Shown: piece after piece, positions 1 through 8,787 of the stretch
Layout: each line of letters opens with the position of its first letter
Numbering within the stretch: the stretch's first letter is position 1
NCBI RefSeq assembly: GCF_003591035.1
Contig: NZ_QYUO01000002.1
Span: 62,001-126,000, forward strand
Direction: 5' to 3'
From: Noviherbaspirillum saxi
GTDB taxonomy: Bacteria; Pseudomonadota; Gammaproteobacteria; Burkholderiales; Burkholderiaceae_D
Length of the DNA stretch: 64,000 nt
Notes under the pieces: model-generated
Told to the model about the DNA's origin: nothing
Database searches by the model: none
What the model saw: the letters and a program-made list of their open reading frames with translations, nothing else
Translations under genes and position numbers: made by a program

Positions 1-118
1 GACGGGATGCTTATGCAGAAGTCAGCAGAGGGCATAGTAGGCGAGGACGGGGACGGTGAGTCCAGAAATCCTGCCGAAGGCCTGAACATGAACAACGCGA
101 GTAGGACATTCGACCTCG

Positions 119-1510
119 ATGCAAGCCGACGACGCAACAAAGCAGGCAACTGCGCCAGACACGGAAGGAAGCGATCGGAAATTGCGGTGGATCGTGCCGG
201 GTGCCGAGGCAAGCACGGCGGCGGATGGGCAAACGAAAGCGGAAGGGCCGTGGCAGATGGAGGCCGTGGTCGAACGTAATAACCTCTGGCAAGCGTATGA
301 GCGGGTCATGCGGAACAAGGGAGCTGCGGGTGGCGATGGACTGACCGTGGCCGACTTCAAGTCATGGCTGCAACAACACTGGCCAGCGGTCAGGGCAGCA
401 CTGCTGGCAGGCGAATACATGCCCCGCGCGGTACGCAAAGTGGAAATACCGAAGCCGAACGGCGGAATACGAACACTGGGCATCCCGACGGTGCTGGATC
501 GACTGATCCAGCAAGCGCTGCTGCAAGTTCTACAGCCAGAATGTGAATCCGGATTCTCCGAACACAGCTACGGGTTTCGCCCGGGCCGCAATGCATGGCA
601 AGCGGTACAGCAAGCCCAAGGCTATATCCGGGAAGGCCGCCGCTGGGTGGTCGACCTCGATCTGGAGAAGTTCTTCGACCGTGTGAACCACGACATCCTG
701 ATGGCGCGGGTAGCACGCAAGGTCAAGGACGAACGGATTTTGAAACTGATCCGGCGCTACCTCGAAGCGGGCATGATGGCCGATGGGATCGTCAGCGCGA
801 GGACGGAGGGTACACCGCAAGGTGGGCCCCTGTCACCACTGCTGTCGAACATCCTGCTGACCGATCTTGACCGTGAACTGGAGCGCCGGGGACACCGGTT
901 CTGCCGCTACGCCGACGACTGCAATATCTATGTTGGAAGCGAAAAGGCAGGACAGCGCGCAATGGCAGAAATCACCGATTACCTGGAGTGCAAACTGAAG
1001 CTTCGGGTCAATCGGGAGAAAAGCGCCGTGGCGCGGCCTTGGCACAGGAAGTTTCTTGGCTACAGCTTTACGAGACACAAGCAGGTACGTCTGCAGATCG
1101 CCGACAGCAGCATCAAGCGGCTGAAAGACAAGGTGCGGGAAATCGTCGTCGGAAATGCCTCGCGCAACCTCGTCGCCACGATCACCGCACTCAACCCAGT
1201 GTTGCGTGGCTGGATGTCGTACTTCCGGCTGACCGAGGTAAAAGGTGTGCTGCAAGAGCTGGACGGGTGGATACGTCGCAAGCTGCGGTGCCTGTTATGG
1301 CGTCAATGGAAACATCCGGCGACACGTAACCGGCGCCTGCAGCAAAGGGGCCTCACCGCACATCGGGCATGGAAATCGGCAAGCAATGGACGTGGCCCAT
1401 GGTGGAACGCCGGCGCCAGCCACATGAACGATGCGTTTCCAAAACGCTTCTTTGACACACTAGGTTTGGTTTCGCTGCCGGGCACCCGGCAGCGCTTCCA
1501 GTTTGATTAA
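119..1510 (+). CDS. ltrA: Group II intron reverse transcriptase/maturase
   Basis: 463-residue intron-encoded protein that copies intron RNA into DNA and helps splicing. The reverse transcriptase domain spans roughly residues 60-300: a KVEIPKPNGGIRTLGIPT block, a GTPQGGPLSPLLSN block, and the catalytic YADD at residues 264-267. A maturase (GIIM) domain follows, with the typical LNPVLRGWMSYFR segment near residue 365. The protein stops soon after, with no HNH endonuclease domain. The reading frame is intact, so the element may still be mobile. The ATG at 119 is used; an in-frame start further downstream near the METVVERNN-like segment (about residue 47) is also possible because the first 45 residues are poorly conserved. 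Confidence 0.93.
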   Translation: MQADDATKQATAPDTEGSDRKLRWIVPGAEASTAADGQTKAEGPWQMEAVVERNNLWQAYERVMRNKGAAGGDGLTVADFKSWLQQHWPAVRAALLAGEYMPRAVRKVEIPKPNGGIRTLGIPTVLDRLIQQALLQVLQPECESGFSEHSYGFRPGRNAWQAVQQAQGYIREGRRWVVDLDLEKFFDRVNHDILMARVARKVKDERILKLIRRYLEAGMMADGIVSARTEGTPQGGPLSPLLSNILLTDLDRELERRGHRFCRYADDCNIYVGSEKAGQRAMAEITDYLECKLKLRVNREKSAVARPWHRKFLGYSFTRHKQVRLQIADSSIKRLKDKVREIVVGNASRNLVATITALNPVLRGWMSYFRLTEVKGVLQELDGWIRRKLRCLLWRQWKHPATRNRRLQQRGLTAHRAWKSASNGRGPWWNAGASHMNDAFPKRFFDTLGLVSLPGTRQRFQFD

Positions 1511-1584
1511 TGAACCGCCGTATGCGGAACCGCACGTACGGTGGTGTGAGAGGGCGGTGAGGGCGATCTCACCCCCTACTCGAT
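1511..1584 (+). ncRNA. Group II intron domains V and VI
   Basis: Directly after the maturase stop, the RNA can form the domain V hairpin ACCGCCGUAUGC...GCACGUACGGUGGU (about 1513-1545) and then a domain VI hairpin GGUGAGGG...CUCACC (about 1554-1575). An unpaired A sits near the 3' end (CCUACUCG), as expected for the branch point. The fold was drawn by eye. The 3' intron end is placed at about 1584 from the domain VI geometry and could be off by a few bases. Confidence 0.75.
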
Positions 1585-1606
1585 CCCTTGTTTTTGCCTA
1601 TGGCGT

Positions 1607-3274
1607 TCAGCGGCTTGCCTTTGCAATGGAACGGGCAAGAATCGCAACCGGAACAAAGGCAATCAGCACGATTGCCAGCGCCGGGTAGGCAGCCTCCCCG
1701 AGTCGCTCATCGGACGCAAGCTGATGCGTGATGACGGCCAGCGTATCGAAATTGAATGGCCGTACCGTCAGCGTTGCCGGCAATTCCTTGACTACATCCA
1801 CGAACACCAACAAACCTGCGGTCGCCACGCTACGCCAAAGCAACGGGACATGCACACGCAACAACATGGAGCCCAGGCCATGCCCGAGCACCCGTGCGCT
1901 GGCATCCATGCTTGGCGTAATCTTGATCAGCCCTGCCTGGACCGTCTGATAGGACACGGCAAGAAAGCGCACCAGGTAAGCATAGATAAGAGCTACCACG
2001 CTGCCGGTCAACACCAGCCCCCAGCCACGCTCGGCGCTCCATGCGTCCAGTCTGGACAACGGAATCAAAATCCCGACCGCGATGACGGCCCCTGGCACGG
2101 CATAGCCCATGCTGACGATGCGGTTGCATGCAGCCTGCAATTCGCTGCGCGTCACGCGAGCCGCGTACGCCAGCAAGAGACAGATGACAATTGCGATCAA
2201 GGCGGTCAATCCGGCAAGCAGTATGCTATTGCCCAGCCATCCTGCAAAGCGCTCGCTAAAGACGAAAGATTCTTCCTGCAACGCAAGGCGAAGCAGAATG
2301 ACGACCGGGATAACAAAGCCAAGCAGTACCGGCACCGCGCAAAACAATGACGATATCCATGCCTGCGCACCGCCTAGTTGCAATGGAGGCTGCAAGCGCG
2401 TCCGGCTGCCTATTGCGTAATACCGGGCGCGTCCGCGGCTCGACTGCTCGATCACCATGAGCAGCGTGATGGCCATCAGCAACACCGCTGCGATTTGCGC
2501 GGCTGCGGTACGGTCGGAAAACGCATACCAGGATTTATAAATTCCGGTCGTCAGTGTAGGCACACCAAAATACGCAACGGCGCCATAGTCGGCCAGCGTT
2601 TCCATCAGCGCCAGCGCGATACCGGCCACGGCGGCGGGCCGGGCCAACGGAAGACTGATCTTGATGAAAGCTTCCCATGGTCCGGAACCGAGCGTGCGTG
2701 CCGCATCCCACATGCGCGGACTGCGTTCCAGAAACGCGGTACGGGCCAGCAGATATACATAGGGATATAGCACCATCGCAAACAGAATGCCGGCACCGCC
2801 GATCGAACGGATTTGCGGAAACCAGTAGTCCCGAGCTTCCCACCCGAAAGCAGAGCGCAGGGCAGTTTGTACCGGTCCCGAAAACTGAAGGAAATCCGTG
2901 TACGCATAGGCAACGACATAGGCCGGCATCGCAAGCGGCAAGACCAATGCCCATTCAAATATCTTTTTCCCCGGAAAGTTGAATACCGCCACCAGCCAGG
3001 CGCATGCAACGCCGCCGATTCCGGCAAAAATCGCGACGATCGCGGCAATGGCCAAGCTATTGAAAAGATATTCGGGCATTACCGTTGCCCAGAGATGCCC
3101 GAAGGTATCCGCACCGGCGGCTTCGCTCACTGTAAGCAGGTTTGATAGCACACCGACAATAGGTATGCCGACCAGAACGGCTACCGCGAGCGAAGCGAGC
3201 AAGAGAGCTTGAGCGCCGCCGCGGCAGACGTGCTTGGCACCGCAGGCGTTCGGCCACTGCATCGGGTGTCGCAT
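1607..3274 (-). CDS. Iron(III)-type ABC transporter permease (fused two-domain)
   Basis: 555-residue inner-membrane permease of the FbpB/SfuB/ThiP type. Two homologous binding-protein-dependent transport domains lie in tandem, each with about six membrane segments and an EAA-like loop (SLPLARPAAVAGIALALMETLADYG in the first half; HVPLLWRSVATAGLLVFVDVVKELPATL in the second). The open frame extends about 97 codons further upstream but would run into the neighbouring ATPase gene on the other strand, so the start MRHPMQW at 3274 is preferred. It is divergent from the ATPase gene, with a Fur-like site between them. The periplasmic binding protein is not in the window. Substrate is inferred from family and the Fur site. 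Confidence 0.85.
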   Translation of the reverse strand: MRHPMQWPNACGAKHVCRGGAQALLLASLAVAVLVGIPIVGVLSNLLTVSEAAGADTFGHLWATVMPEYLFNSLAIAAIVAIFAGIGGVACAWLVAVFNFPGKKIFEWALVLPLAMPAYVVAYAYTDFLQFSGPVQTALRSAFGWEARDYWFPQIRSIGGAGILFAMVLYPYVYLLARTAFLERSPRMWDAARTLGSGPWEAFIKISLPLARPAAVAGIALALMETLADYGAVAYFGVPTLTTGIYKSWYAFSDRTAAAQIAAVLLMAITLLMVIEQSSRGRARYYAIGSRTRLQPPLQLGGAQAWISSLFCAVPVLLGFVIPVVILLRLALQEESFVFSERFAGWLGNSILLAGLTALIAIVICLLLAYAARVTRSELQAACNRIVSMGYAVPGAVIAVGILIPLSRLDAWSAERGWGLVLTGSVVALIYAYLVRFLAVSYQTVQAGLIKITPSMDASARVLGHGLGSMLLRVHVPLLWRSVATAGLLVFVDVVKELPATLTVRPFNFDTLAVITHQLASDERLGEAAYPALAIVLIAFVPVAILARSIAKASR

Positions 3275-3308
3275 AAAGATCTGCAATCCTGTGTACGGGT
3301 TAAGTAAA

Positions 3309-3323
3309 TGAGAATTATAATCA
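3309..3323. promoter_or_regulatory. Fur-box-like operator between divergent iron-transport genes
   Basis: The 15-mer TGAGAATTATAATCA matches the 7-1-7 Fur motif TGATAATnATTATCA at all but two positions. It lies in the 74-bp gap between the permease start (3274) and the ATPase start (3349), placed to control both. A second partial copy, ATCAATAAGAATT, overlaps its right end, which is common for Fur sites. Binding is inferred. Confidence 0.7.
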
Positions 3324-3348
3324 ATAAGAATTCCTAACCTGCAATAAC

Positions 3349-4458
3349 ATGAGCCCGCAGCCAGACTTTCAGCAGCATTTTGATGTGCAATCCATTCGCG
3401 TCGGGTATCCGCAAGGTCGCCAGGTCCATGAGGTTGTTCGTGGCTTGTCCTTTTCGCTGGCACGAGGGGAAATTGGCTGTCTGCTCGGTCCTTCCGGCTG
3501 CGGCAAGACGACCGTGTTGCGAGCGATTGCGGGTTTCGAATCCGTGCTCGCCGGGAGTATTTCACTGGGTGGACGCGAACTCAGCAATATGCGGTCGACC
3601 GCCGCGCCTGAAACGCGTCACGTCGGGGTCGTGTTTCAGGACTATGCGCTATTTCCGCATTTGTCGGTCTGGGAAAATATCGCCTTCGGCCTGCGCAAAC
3701 TGCCGGTCACCGAACGCAAGCAGCGCATCGACCGCCTGCTCTCGATGATCGGCCTTACGGCGCACGCACGACAATATCCGCACGAGTTGTCAGGCGGACA
3801 ACAGCAGCGGGTCGCGTTGGCGCGAGCACTCGCTCCACGGCCGGAGCTATTGCTGCTCGACGAGCCGTTCTCCAATCTTGACGTGGACCTCCGGGAACGC
3901 CTCGCACTCGAAGTACGAGATATCCTGAAAGAGCTCGGTACCACCGCCGTGCTCGTCACTCACGATCAGCATGAGGCATTTGCCATTGCCGACCATATCG
4001 GCGTCATGCATCAGGGCGCGATCGTTCAGTGGGATAGCGCCTACAACCTTTACCATCGCCCGAAAAACCGCTTTGTTGCCGACTTTATCGGTCAAGGCGT
4101 ATTCACGCCGGGAACCGTGGACCTGCCCGGACAGCAGGTCCATATCGAATTGGGCAGCCTGCCGCTATGGCAGGGCATCGATGTCTGCGCCACCAATGAA
4201 AAGCAGCATGACCAAGTAGATGTGCTGCTGCGTGCGGACGATGTCATTCATGACGACGCAAGTCCGCTGCAGGCCGAGGTCGTGCGCAAGGCTTTTCGCG
4301 GCGCGGAATTTCTCTACACATTAAAACTGCCAAGCGGCCAATCCGTGTTGGCACTGGTTCCATCCCATCACGATCACGCGATCGGCGAACGGATCGGCAT
4401 ACGCCTCGGTGCCGATCATGTCGTCACCTTTCCCTCAGACCCCACGCTGACCAACTAA
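3349..4458 (+). CDS. Iron(III)-type ABC transporter ATP-binding protein
   Basis: 369-residue ATPase that energises the adjacent permease. Walker A GPSGCGKT is at residues 47-54, the Q-loop Gln at 97, the signature LSGGQQQRV at 147-155, Walker B LLLLDE at 167-172, and the switch His in VTHDQHEA near 205. A C-terminal extension from about residue 240 fits the regulatory TOBE domain of FbpC/PotA/CysA-type ATPases. The start ATG at 3349 lies right after the Fur-like site. A related substrate such as thiamine or another metal cannot be excluded without the binding protein. Confidence 0.88.
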   Translation: MSPQPDFQQHFDVQSIRVGYPQGRQVHEVVRGLSFSLARGEIGCLLGPSGCGKTTVLRAIAGFESVLAGSISLGGRELSNMRSTAAPETRHVGVVFQDYALFPHLSVWENIAFGLRKLPVTERKQRIDRLLSMIGLTAHARQYPHELSGGQQQRVALARALAPRPELLLLDEPFSNLDVDLRERLALEVRDILKELGTTAVLVTHDQHEAFAIADHIGVMHQGAIVQWDSAYNLYHRPKNRFVADFIGQGVFTPGTVDLPGQQVHIELGSLPLWQGIDVCATNEKQHDQVDVLLRADDVIHDDASPLQAEVVRKAFRGAEFLYTLKLPSGQSVLALVPSHHDHAIGERIGIRLGADHVVTFPSDPTLTN

Positions 4459-4478
4459 GGCACCGCCTAAGTCCGGCG

Positions 4479-4508
4479 ATGCACGCTTCGCGTGCATGTT
4501 TTAGTTTT
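4479..4508 (+). terminator. Rho-independent terminator after the ABC ATPase gene
   Basis: Perfect 8-bp stem ATGCACGC / GCGTGCAT with a 3-nt loop, followed by GTTTTAGTTTT. It separates the iron-transport gene from the nitrogen block. Confidence 0.75.
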
Positions 4509-4550
4509 CGCACCAATACAGCCTTATTTATCGCCAAATAAGAGCGTAAC

Positions 4551-4588
4551 TAGTGCATGCACGGTCTAAAGCGCACCTTGATTGCGCA
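4551..4588 (+). promoter_or_regulatory. Possible NtrC enhancer sites
   Basis: Two imperfect palindromes lie 40-80 bp upstream of the sigma-54-type promoter: TAGTGCATGCACGG at 4551 and GCGCA-N7-TGCGC at 4571-4587 (GCGCACCTTGATTGCGC). Both resemble the GCAC...GTGC pattern bound by NtrC, but neither is a strong match. Position and partner promoter make them plausible. Confidence 0.35.
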
Positions 4589-4629
4589 TGTTTCCAACTA
4601 AAGAGGCTCACTAAGTCATTGGTATTGCA

Positions 4630-4645
4630 TGGCACGCAACATGCT
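4630..4645 (+). promoter_or_regulatory. Sigma-54 (RpoN) promoter for the urea block
   Basis: TGGCACGCAACATGCT carries the -24 GG and -12 GC doublets at the required 12-bp offset and a full TGGCAC element; only the -12 box (ATGC for TTGC) deviates. It lies 58 bp upstream of the urtA start, so transcription would begin near 4656. Nitrogen control of urea uptake through RpoN and NtrC is well known in proteobacteria. Confidence 0.8.
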
Positions 4646-4702
4646 AAAGATTGCCCGCGAGCTATCGCACACATCGACCCACCAATAACCTTAGGAGCAA
4701 TA

Positions 4703-5956
4703 ATGTCTCGTCGCACCCTTTTGAAAGCGACCGCTGCCGGCGCTTTGATGCTTACCGCTTCCGCCTGGATGCCGCAAGCCCTGGCCGCCGACACCATTAA
4801 GGTCGGTATCCTCCACTCCCTGTCGGGCACCATGGCGATCTCTGAAACCTCGTTGAAAGACGTGGCCTTGATGACGATCGACGAGATCAATGCAAAAGGC
4901 GGCGTGATGGGAAAGAAGCTTGAAGCGGTCGTTGTGGACCCTGCCTCGAACTGGCCTCTGTTTGCAGAGAAGGCGCGACAGCTGGTTACCCAAGACAAGG
5001 TGGCGGTGGTGTTCGGATGCTGGACATCGGTATCGCGCAAGTCGGTGCTGCCGGTCTTCAAGGAATTGAACAGCCTGCTGTTCTATCCGGTCCAGTACGA
5101 GGGCGAAGAGCTTGAGAAAAACGTGTTCTACACCGGCGCGGCGCCGAATCAGCAAGCGATCCCTGCCGTTGAATACCTGATGTCGAAAGACGGCGGCGGC
5201 GCCAAGCGTTTCGTGCTGCTGGGCACCGACTATGTGTATCCGCGCACCACCAACAAGATCCTGCGCGCCTTCCTGAAATCCAAGGGCGTGAAGGAATCCG
5301 ACATCGATGAAGTCTATACACCGTTCGGCCATTCTGACTACCAGACCATCGTTGCCAACATCAAGAAGTTTTCGGCTGGCGGCAAGACAGCAGTCATTTC
5401 AACCATCAATGGCGATTCCAATGTGCCCTTCTACAAGGAACTCGGCAACGCAGGCCTGAAGGCTACCGATGTGCCGGTCGTCGCCTTCTCGGTCGGCGAA
5501 GAAGAGCTGCGCGGCGTCGACACCAAACCGCTGGTTGGCCACCTCGCTGCCTGGAATTATTTCCAGTCGGTGAAAAATCCGGCCAACGATGCTTTCATCA
5601 AGCAATGGAAAGCCTATGCTGCCGAAAAGAAGCTGCCTAACGCCAGCACGGTCGTGACTAACGACCCGATGGAAGCGACTTATGTCGGCATTCATATGTG
5701 GAAACAGGCTGTCGAAAAAGCCAAGTCCACCGACACCGACAAGGTGATCGCTGCGATGGGCGGCCAGACCTTCAAGTCGCCGTCCGGCTTTGAACTGACC
5801 ATGGACAAGACCAACCACCACTTGCACAAGCCGGTGATGATTGGTGAAATCAAGCCCGACGGCCAGTTCAGCGTTGTCTGGAAGACCAAGGGCCCGATCC
5901 GCGCGCAACCGTGGAGCCCGTTCATCGCAGGTAACGAAGGCAAGCAAAAGATGTAA
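4703..5956 (+). CDS. urtA: Urea ABC transporter substrate-binding protein UrtA
   Basis: 417-residue periplasmic binding protein that delivers urea to UrtBC. The first 29 residues form a signal peptide with a twin-arginine motif (SRRTLLK) and an ALA-A cleavage region, suggesting Tat export. The mature part is a branched-chain-amino-acid-type (type I) binding fold: IKVGILHSLSGTMAISE at its start, then GCWTSVSRKSVLPVF and LFYPVQYEGEE, hallmarks of the urea/short-chain-amide family. The start at 4703 follows TAGGAGC; the longer open frame to 4553 runs back through the promoter and was rejected. First gene of the urt-ure block. Confidence 0.95.
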   Translation: MSRRTLLKATAAGALMLTASAWMPQALAADTIKVGILHSLSGTMAISETSLKDVALMTIDEINAKGGVMGKKLEAVVVDPASNWPLFAEKARQLVTQDKVAVVFGCWTSVSRKSVLPVFKELNSLLFYPVQYEGEELEKNVFYTGAAPNQQAIPAVEYLMSKDGGGAKRFVLLGTDYVYPRTTNKILRAFLKSKGVKESDIDEVYTPFGHSDYQTIVANIKKFSAGGKTAVISTINGDSNVPFYKELGNAGLKATDVPVVAFSVGEEELRGVDTKPLVGHLAAWNYFQSVKNPANDAFIKQWKAYAAEKKLPNASTVVTNDPMEATYVGIHMWKQAVEKAKSTDTDKVIAAMGGQTFKSPSGFELTMDKTNHHLHKPVMIGEIKPDGQFSVVWKTKGPIRAQPWSPFIAGNEGKQKM

Positions 5957-5974
5957 TCTGGCTTGCTTGTTTTC

Positions 5975-6058
5975 CCCGCGCCCTGCCGCTAGGGAGCGGC
6001 GCGGGAATCGGTACTACGGGCCGGAGCGTGACCCCTTGTTCCACACTCCGGCTTTTTT
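5975..6058 (+). terminator. Hairpins between urtA and urtB (attenuator/terminator)
   Basis: Two stem-loops fill the urtA-urtB gap: CCCGCGCC / GGCGCGGG (5975-6005), then GCCGGAG / CTCCGGC (6020-6052) followed by six T. Such structures after a binding-protein gene commonly protect its mRNA and lower expression of downstream membrane components. Partial read-through to urtB is inferred, since no other promoter is evident. Confidence 0.6.
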
Positions 6059-6100
6059 ACGCCTGCCGTTTTCGTGATTCGTCTTGCCAAGAAATCGCAA

Positions 6101-7705
6101 ATGAAATCTATCAAATATGTACTCGCTATCGGATGGTTGTGGGCAATGACGCTCACGGCCCATGCGGCGATCGACCCGGCGTTGCTGAAACCGCTGGGCG
6201 GCGACGACCCGGATGCGCGCATCGAAGCCGTCAATCAGATTGCGGCACTCGCTAACGAAGATGCGCTCAAGTTGCTCAATGCCTTGAAGAACGATAGCTT
6301 GTACGCGAATCCGGATGGCAAGGTTTTCATTATCGAAGACAACAAGGCCTTCGATCCCGAAGTCGGGAATACGGTCTCGCCGCCGGATGGCATCGACGGC
6401 ATCACCGTCAACAACCGACTGCGCGGCGCGATCGAAGGCGCACTATCTGGCTTTCGATTGCTGTCCCCAGACCGGTCGGAGCGCATGGCTGCAGCGCTCG
6501 CGATGCAAAAAGGCGCCGACGCCGGCCAATTACCCTTGATTACGAAGGCGCTCGAAAAAGAAACCGATCCTGACATCAAGGAGGTATTGCAGATGGTTGC
6601 CGCAACGGCAAATCTGCAGTCGCCCGATGCCTCCACCCGCAAGGCGGCGGTCGAAGCGCTCAAGGGCAGCTCCAATGCGAACCTGATACCTGCTCTGGCA
6701 CAGATGCTGGAAAAGAACGCGGAAGGCACCTACAACGAACCGGACGAATCGGTGCGCATCGCCGCTGTCGGCACTATCAGCGCCATCAATGCGCGGCTTA
6801 CGCGCACGGAGTTTGTCGGCAACCTGTTTTACGGCGTGTCGCTGGGCAGCGTATTGCTGCTCGCTGCGCTCGGGCTGGCAATCACCTTCGGACTGATGGG
6901 CATCATCAACATGGCCCATGGCGAGTTGCTGATGATAGGTGCCTACACCACTTATATGTGCCAGACCCTGTTTCGCCAGTATCTGCCCAGCTCAATCGAT
7001 TTCTATCTGCTGGCGGCGTTACCGGCCGCTTTCCTCGTTGCGGGTGCCGTCGGCATCGCACTGGAGCGCACCGTCATCCGCTGGCTTTACGGACGCCCGC
7101 TCGAAACGCTGCTCTGCACCTGGGGCATCAGCCTGATACTGATGCAACTAGTCCGCTCGATCTTCGGCGCACAAAACGTCGAAGTCGCCAATCCTTCCTG
7201 GATGTCCGGCGGCGTCACGGTCATGGGTTCGCTCGTGCTGTCGTACAACCGTATCGTCATCATTTTCTTTGCGCTGTTTGTCGTCGCCGCAGTCTGGGCA
7301 ATACTCAACAAGACGCGGCTCGGCTTGTTCGTGCGCGCCGTGACGCAAAACCGCAGGATGGCCGATTGCGTCGGCGTCTCGACGGGCAAAATCGACATGA
7401 TGACTTTCGGCCTCGGCTCCGGCATTGCCGGGCTGGGTGGCGTGGCGCTGTCGCAGCTCGGCAATGTAGGACCCGACCTGGGGCAGGGCTATATCGTCGA
7501 CTCGTTCATGGTGGTGGTGCTCGGCGGCGTCGGCCAGCTCGCCGGCACCGTGATCGCCGCGATCGGCCTGGGTGAAGTCAACAAGTTCCTCGAACCGGTC
7601 GCCGGTGCGGTGCTCGCAAAAATCGCGATCCTGGTATTCATCATCATCTTCATCCAGAAGCGGCCGCAAGGTCTGTTCGCCATGAAAGGCAGGAGCGCAG
7701 AATGA
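6101..7705 (+). CDS. urtB: Urea ABC transporter permease UrtB
   Basis: 534-residue inner-membrane permease. The N-terminus is a signal peptide (MKSIKYVLAIGWLWAMTLTAHAA), followed by a periplasmic HEAT-like helical region of about 200 residues found in UrtB but not in the homologous LivH. From about residue 240 a LivH-type permease core begins (ITFGLMGIINMAHGELLMIGAYTTY). ATG 6101 was chosen over the upstream GTG at 6074 because it gives a clean signal peptide. It overlaps urtC by 4 bp (ATGA), so the two are probably translationally coupled. Confidence 0.94.
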   Translation: MKSIKYVLAIGWLWAMTLTAHAAIDPALLKPLGGDDPDARIEAVNQIAALANEDALKLLNALKNDSLYANPDGKVFIIEDNKAFDPEVGNTVSPPDGIDGITVNNRLRGAIEGALSGFRLLSPDRSERMAAALAMQKGADAGQLPLITKALEKETDPDIKEVLQMVAATANLQSPDASTRKAAVEALKGSSNANLIPALAQMLEKNAEGTYNEPDESVRIAAVGTISAINARLTRTEFVGNLFYGVSLGSVLLLAALGLAITFGLMGIINMAHGELLMIGAYTTYMCQTLFRQYLPSSIDFYLLAALPAAFLVAGAVGIALERTVIRWLYGRPLETLLCTWGISLILMQLVRSIFGAQNVEVANPSWMSGGVTVMGSLVLSYNRIVIIFFALFVVAAVWAILNKTRLGLFVRAVTQNRRMADCVGVSTGKIDMMTFGLGSGIAGLGGVALSQLGNVGPDLGQGYIVDSFMVVVLGGVGQLAGTVIAAIGLGEVNKFLEPVAGAVLAKIAILVFIIIFIQKRPQGLFAMKGRSAE

Positions 7706-8787
7706 CGACTTCCCTCTTCTCGCGGCCAGCATGGGCCGGCATCGTGGTGTGCGCAGCGCTGCTGGCCCTGCTGCCCATTCTTAACCTGTCGTTCGCGCCC
7801 GGCCATGCGCTGCATATCTCCAGCTACACCGTTGCCCTGATCGGCAAGTTCATGTGCTACGCGATGGCCGCGCTGGCACTCGACCTGGTCTGGGGTTACA
7901 CCGGCATTCTGTCGCTCGGTCACGGCGTATTTTTTGCGCTCGGCGGTTATGCGCACGGCATGTACCTGATGCGCGCCATCGGCAAGGATGGCGTGTATCA
8001 GAGCAATCTGCCCGACTTCATGGTATTCCTCGACTGGAAAGCTTATCCCTGGTACTGGTCGTTCACCGACAGCTTCTGGTACTGCATGGCGCTGGTGGTG
8101 CTGGTGCCGGGCGTGCTCGCTTTCGTGTTCGGTTACTTCGCTTTCCGTTCGCGCATCAAGGGCGTGTACTTTTCCATCATCACGCAGGCCATGACTTTCG
8201 CCTTCATGCTGCTGTTCTTCCGCAACAATACCGGTTTCGGCGGCAACAACGGCTTCACTGACTTCAAGCGCATACTTGGTTTCTCCATCACCGAACCGAC
8301 GACCAAGGCAGCGCTCTACATCATTACGCTGGCCGCGCTGTTCGGCGCATTGCTGCTATGCCGCTGGATCGTGACCTCCAAGCTGGGACGCGTGCTGCAA
8401 GGCGTGCGCGATGCGGAATCGCGCCTGATGTTCATCGGTTACAACCCCTTGTGGTTCAAGCTGTTTGTCTGGACCTTGTCCGCTGTCCTGTGCGGAATCG
8501 CAGGCGCGCTATATGTGCCGCAGGTAGGTATCATCAATCCGTCTGAAATGTCACCCGGCAATTCGATCGAGATGGTGATCTGGGCGGCAGTCGGCGGACG
8601 CGGTTCGCTGCTGGGCCCGATCATCGGTGCGTTCTCGGTCAATGGCTTGAAGAGCTGGTTTACCGCTGCCTTCCCCGATCTGTGGCTGTACGCGCTGGGC
8701 CTGATCTTTATCCTGGTGACGCTGTTCATGCCGCAAGGAATACTCGGTTTGACACGCAAGTTCCAGAAGACCCGGGAGGCAGCATGA
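7702..8787 (+). CDS. urtC: Urea ABC transporter permease UrtC
   Basis: 361-residue LivM-type permease that pairs with UrtB to form the urea channel. About nine to ten membrane segments are visible, with the family motifs LVWGYTGILSLGHGVFFALGGY and the EAA-like region ending in WAAVGGRGSLLGPIIGAF. It starts inside the urtB stop (ATGA) and its own stop overlaps the start of urtD in the same way. Confidence 0.95.
   Translation: MTTSLFSRPAWAGIVVCAALLALLPILNLSFAPGHALHISSYTVALIGKFMCYAMAALALDLVWGYTGILSLGHGVFFALGGYAHGMYLMRAIGKDGVYQSNLPDFMVFLDWKAYPWYWSFTDSFWYCMALVVLVPGVLAFVFGYFAFRSRIKGVYFSIITQAMTFAFMLLFFRNNTGFGGNNGFTDFKRILGFSITEPTTKAALYIITLAALFGALLLCRWIVTSKLGRVLQGVRDAESRLMFIGYNPLWFKLFVWTLSAVLCGIAGALYVPQVGIINPSEMSPGNSIEMVIWAAVGGRGSLLGPIIGAFSVNGLKSWFTAAFPDLWLYALGLIFILVTLFMPQGILGLTRKFQKTREAA

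Larger units (their letters stand above)
1..1584 (+). mobile_element. Group II intron, 3' portion (5' end outside window)
   Basis: The segment holds an intron-encoded reverse transcriptase/maturase followed directly by a sequence that folds as group II domains V and VI, ending at about 1584. The 5' boundary (GUGYG-type start and domain I) is not in the window, so only domain IV to the 3' end is seen. The element lies 22 bp past the stop codon of the opposite-strand iron permease gene, an intergenic position that would spare host genes. Exact subclass was not determined; the lack of an endonuclease domain in the protein fits classes that insert near terminators or use nicked replication forks. 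Confidence 0.85.

Noticed and set aside
4553..4702. 50-codon N-terminal extension of UrtA
   Set aside because: It runs through the sigma-54 promoter; the start at 4703 has a ribosome-binding site and a Tat signal peptide.
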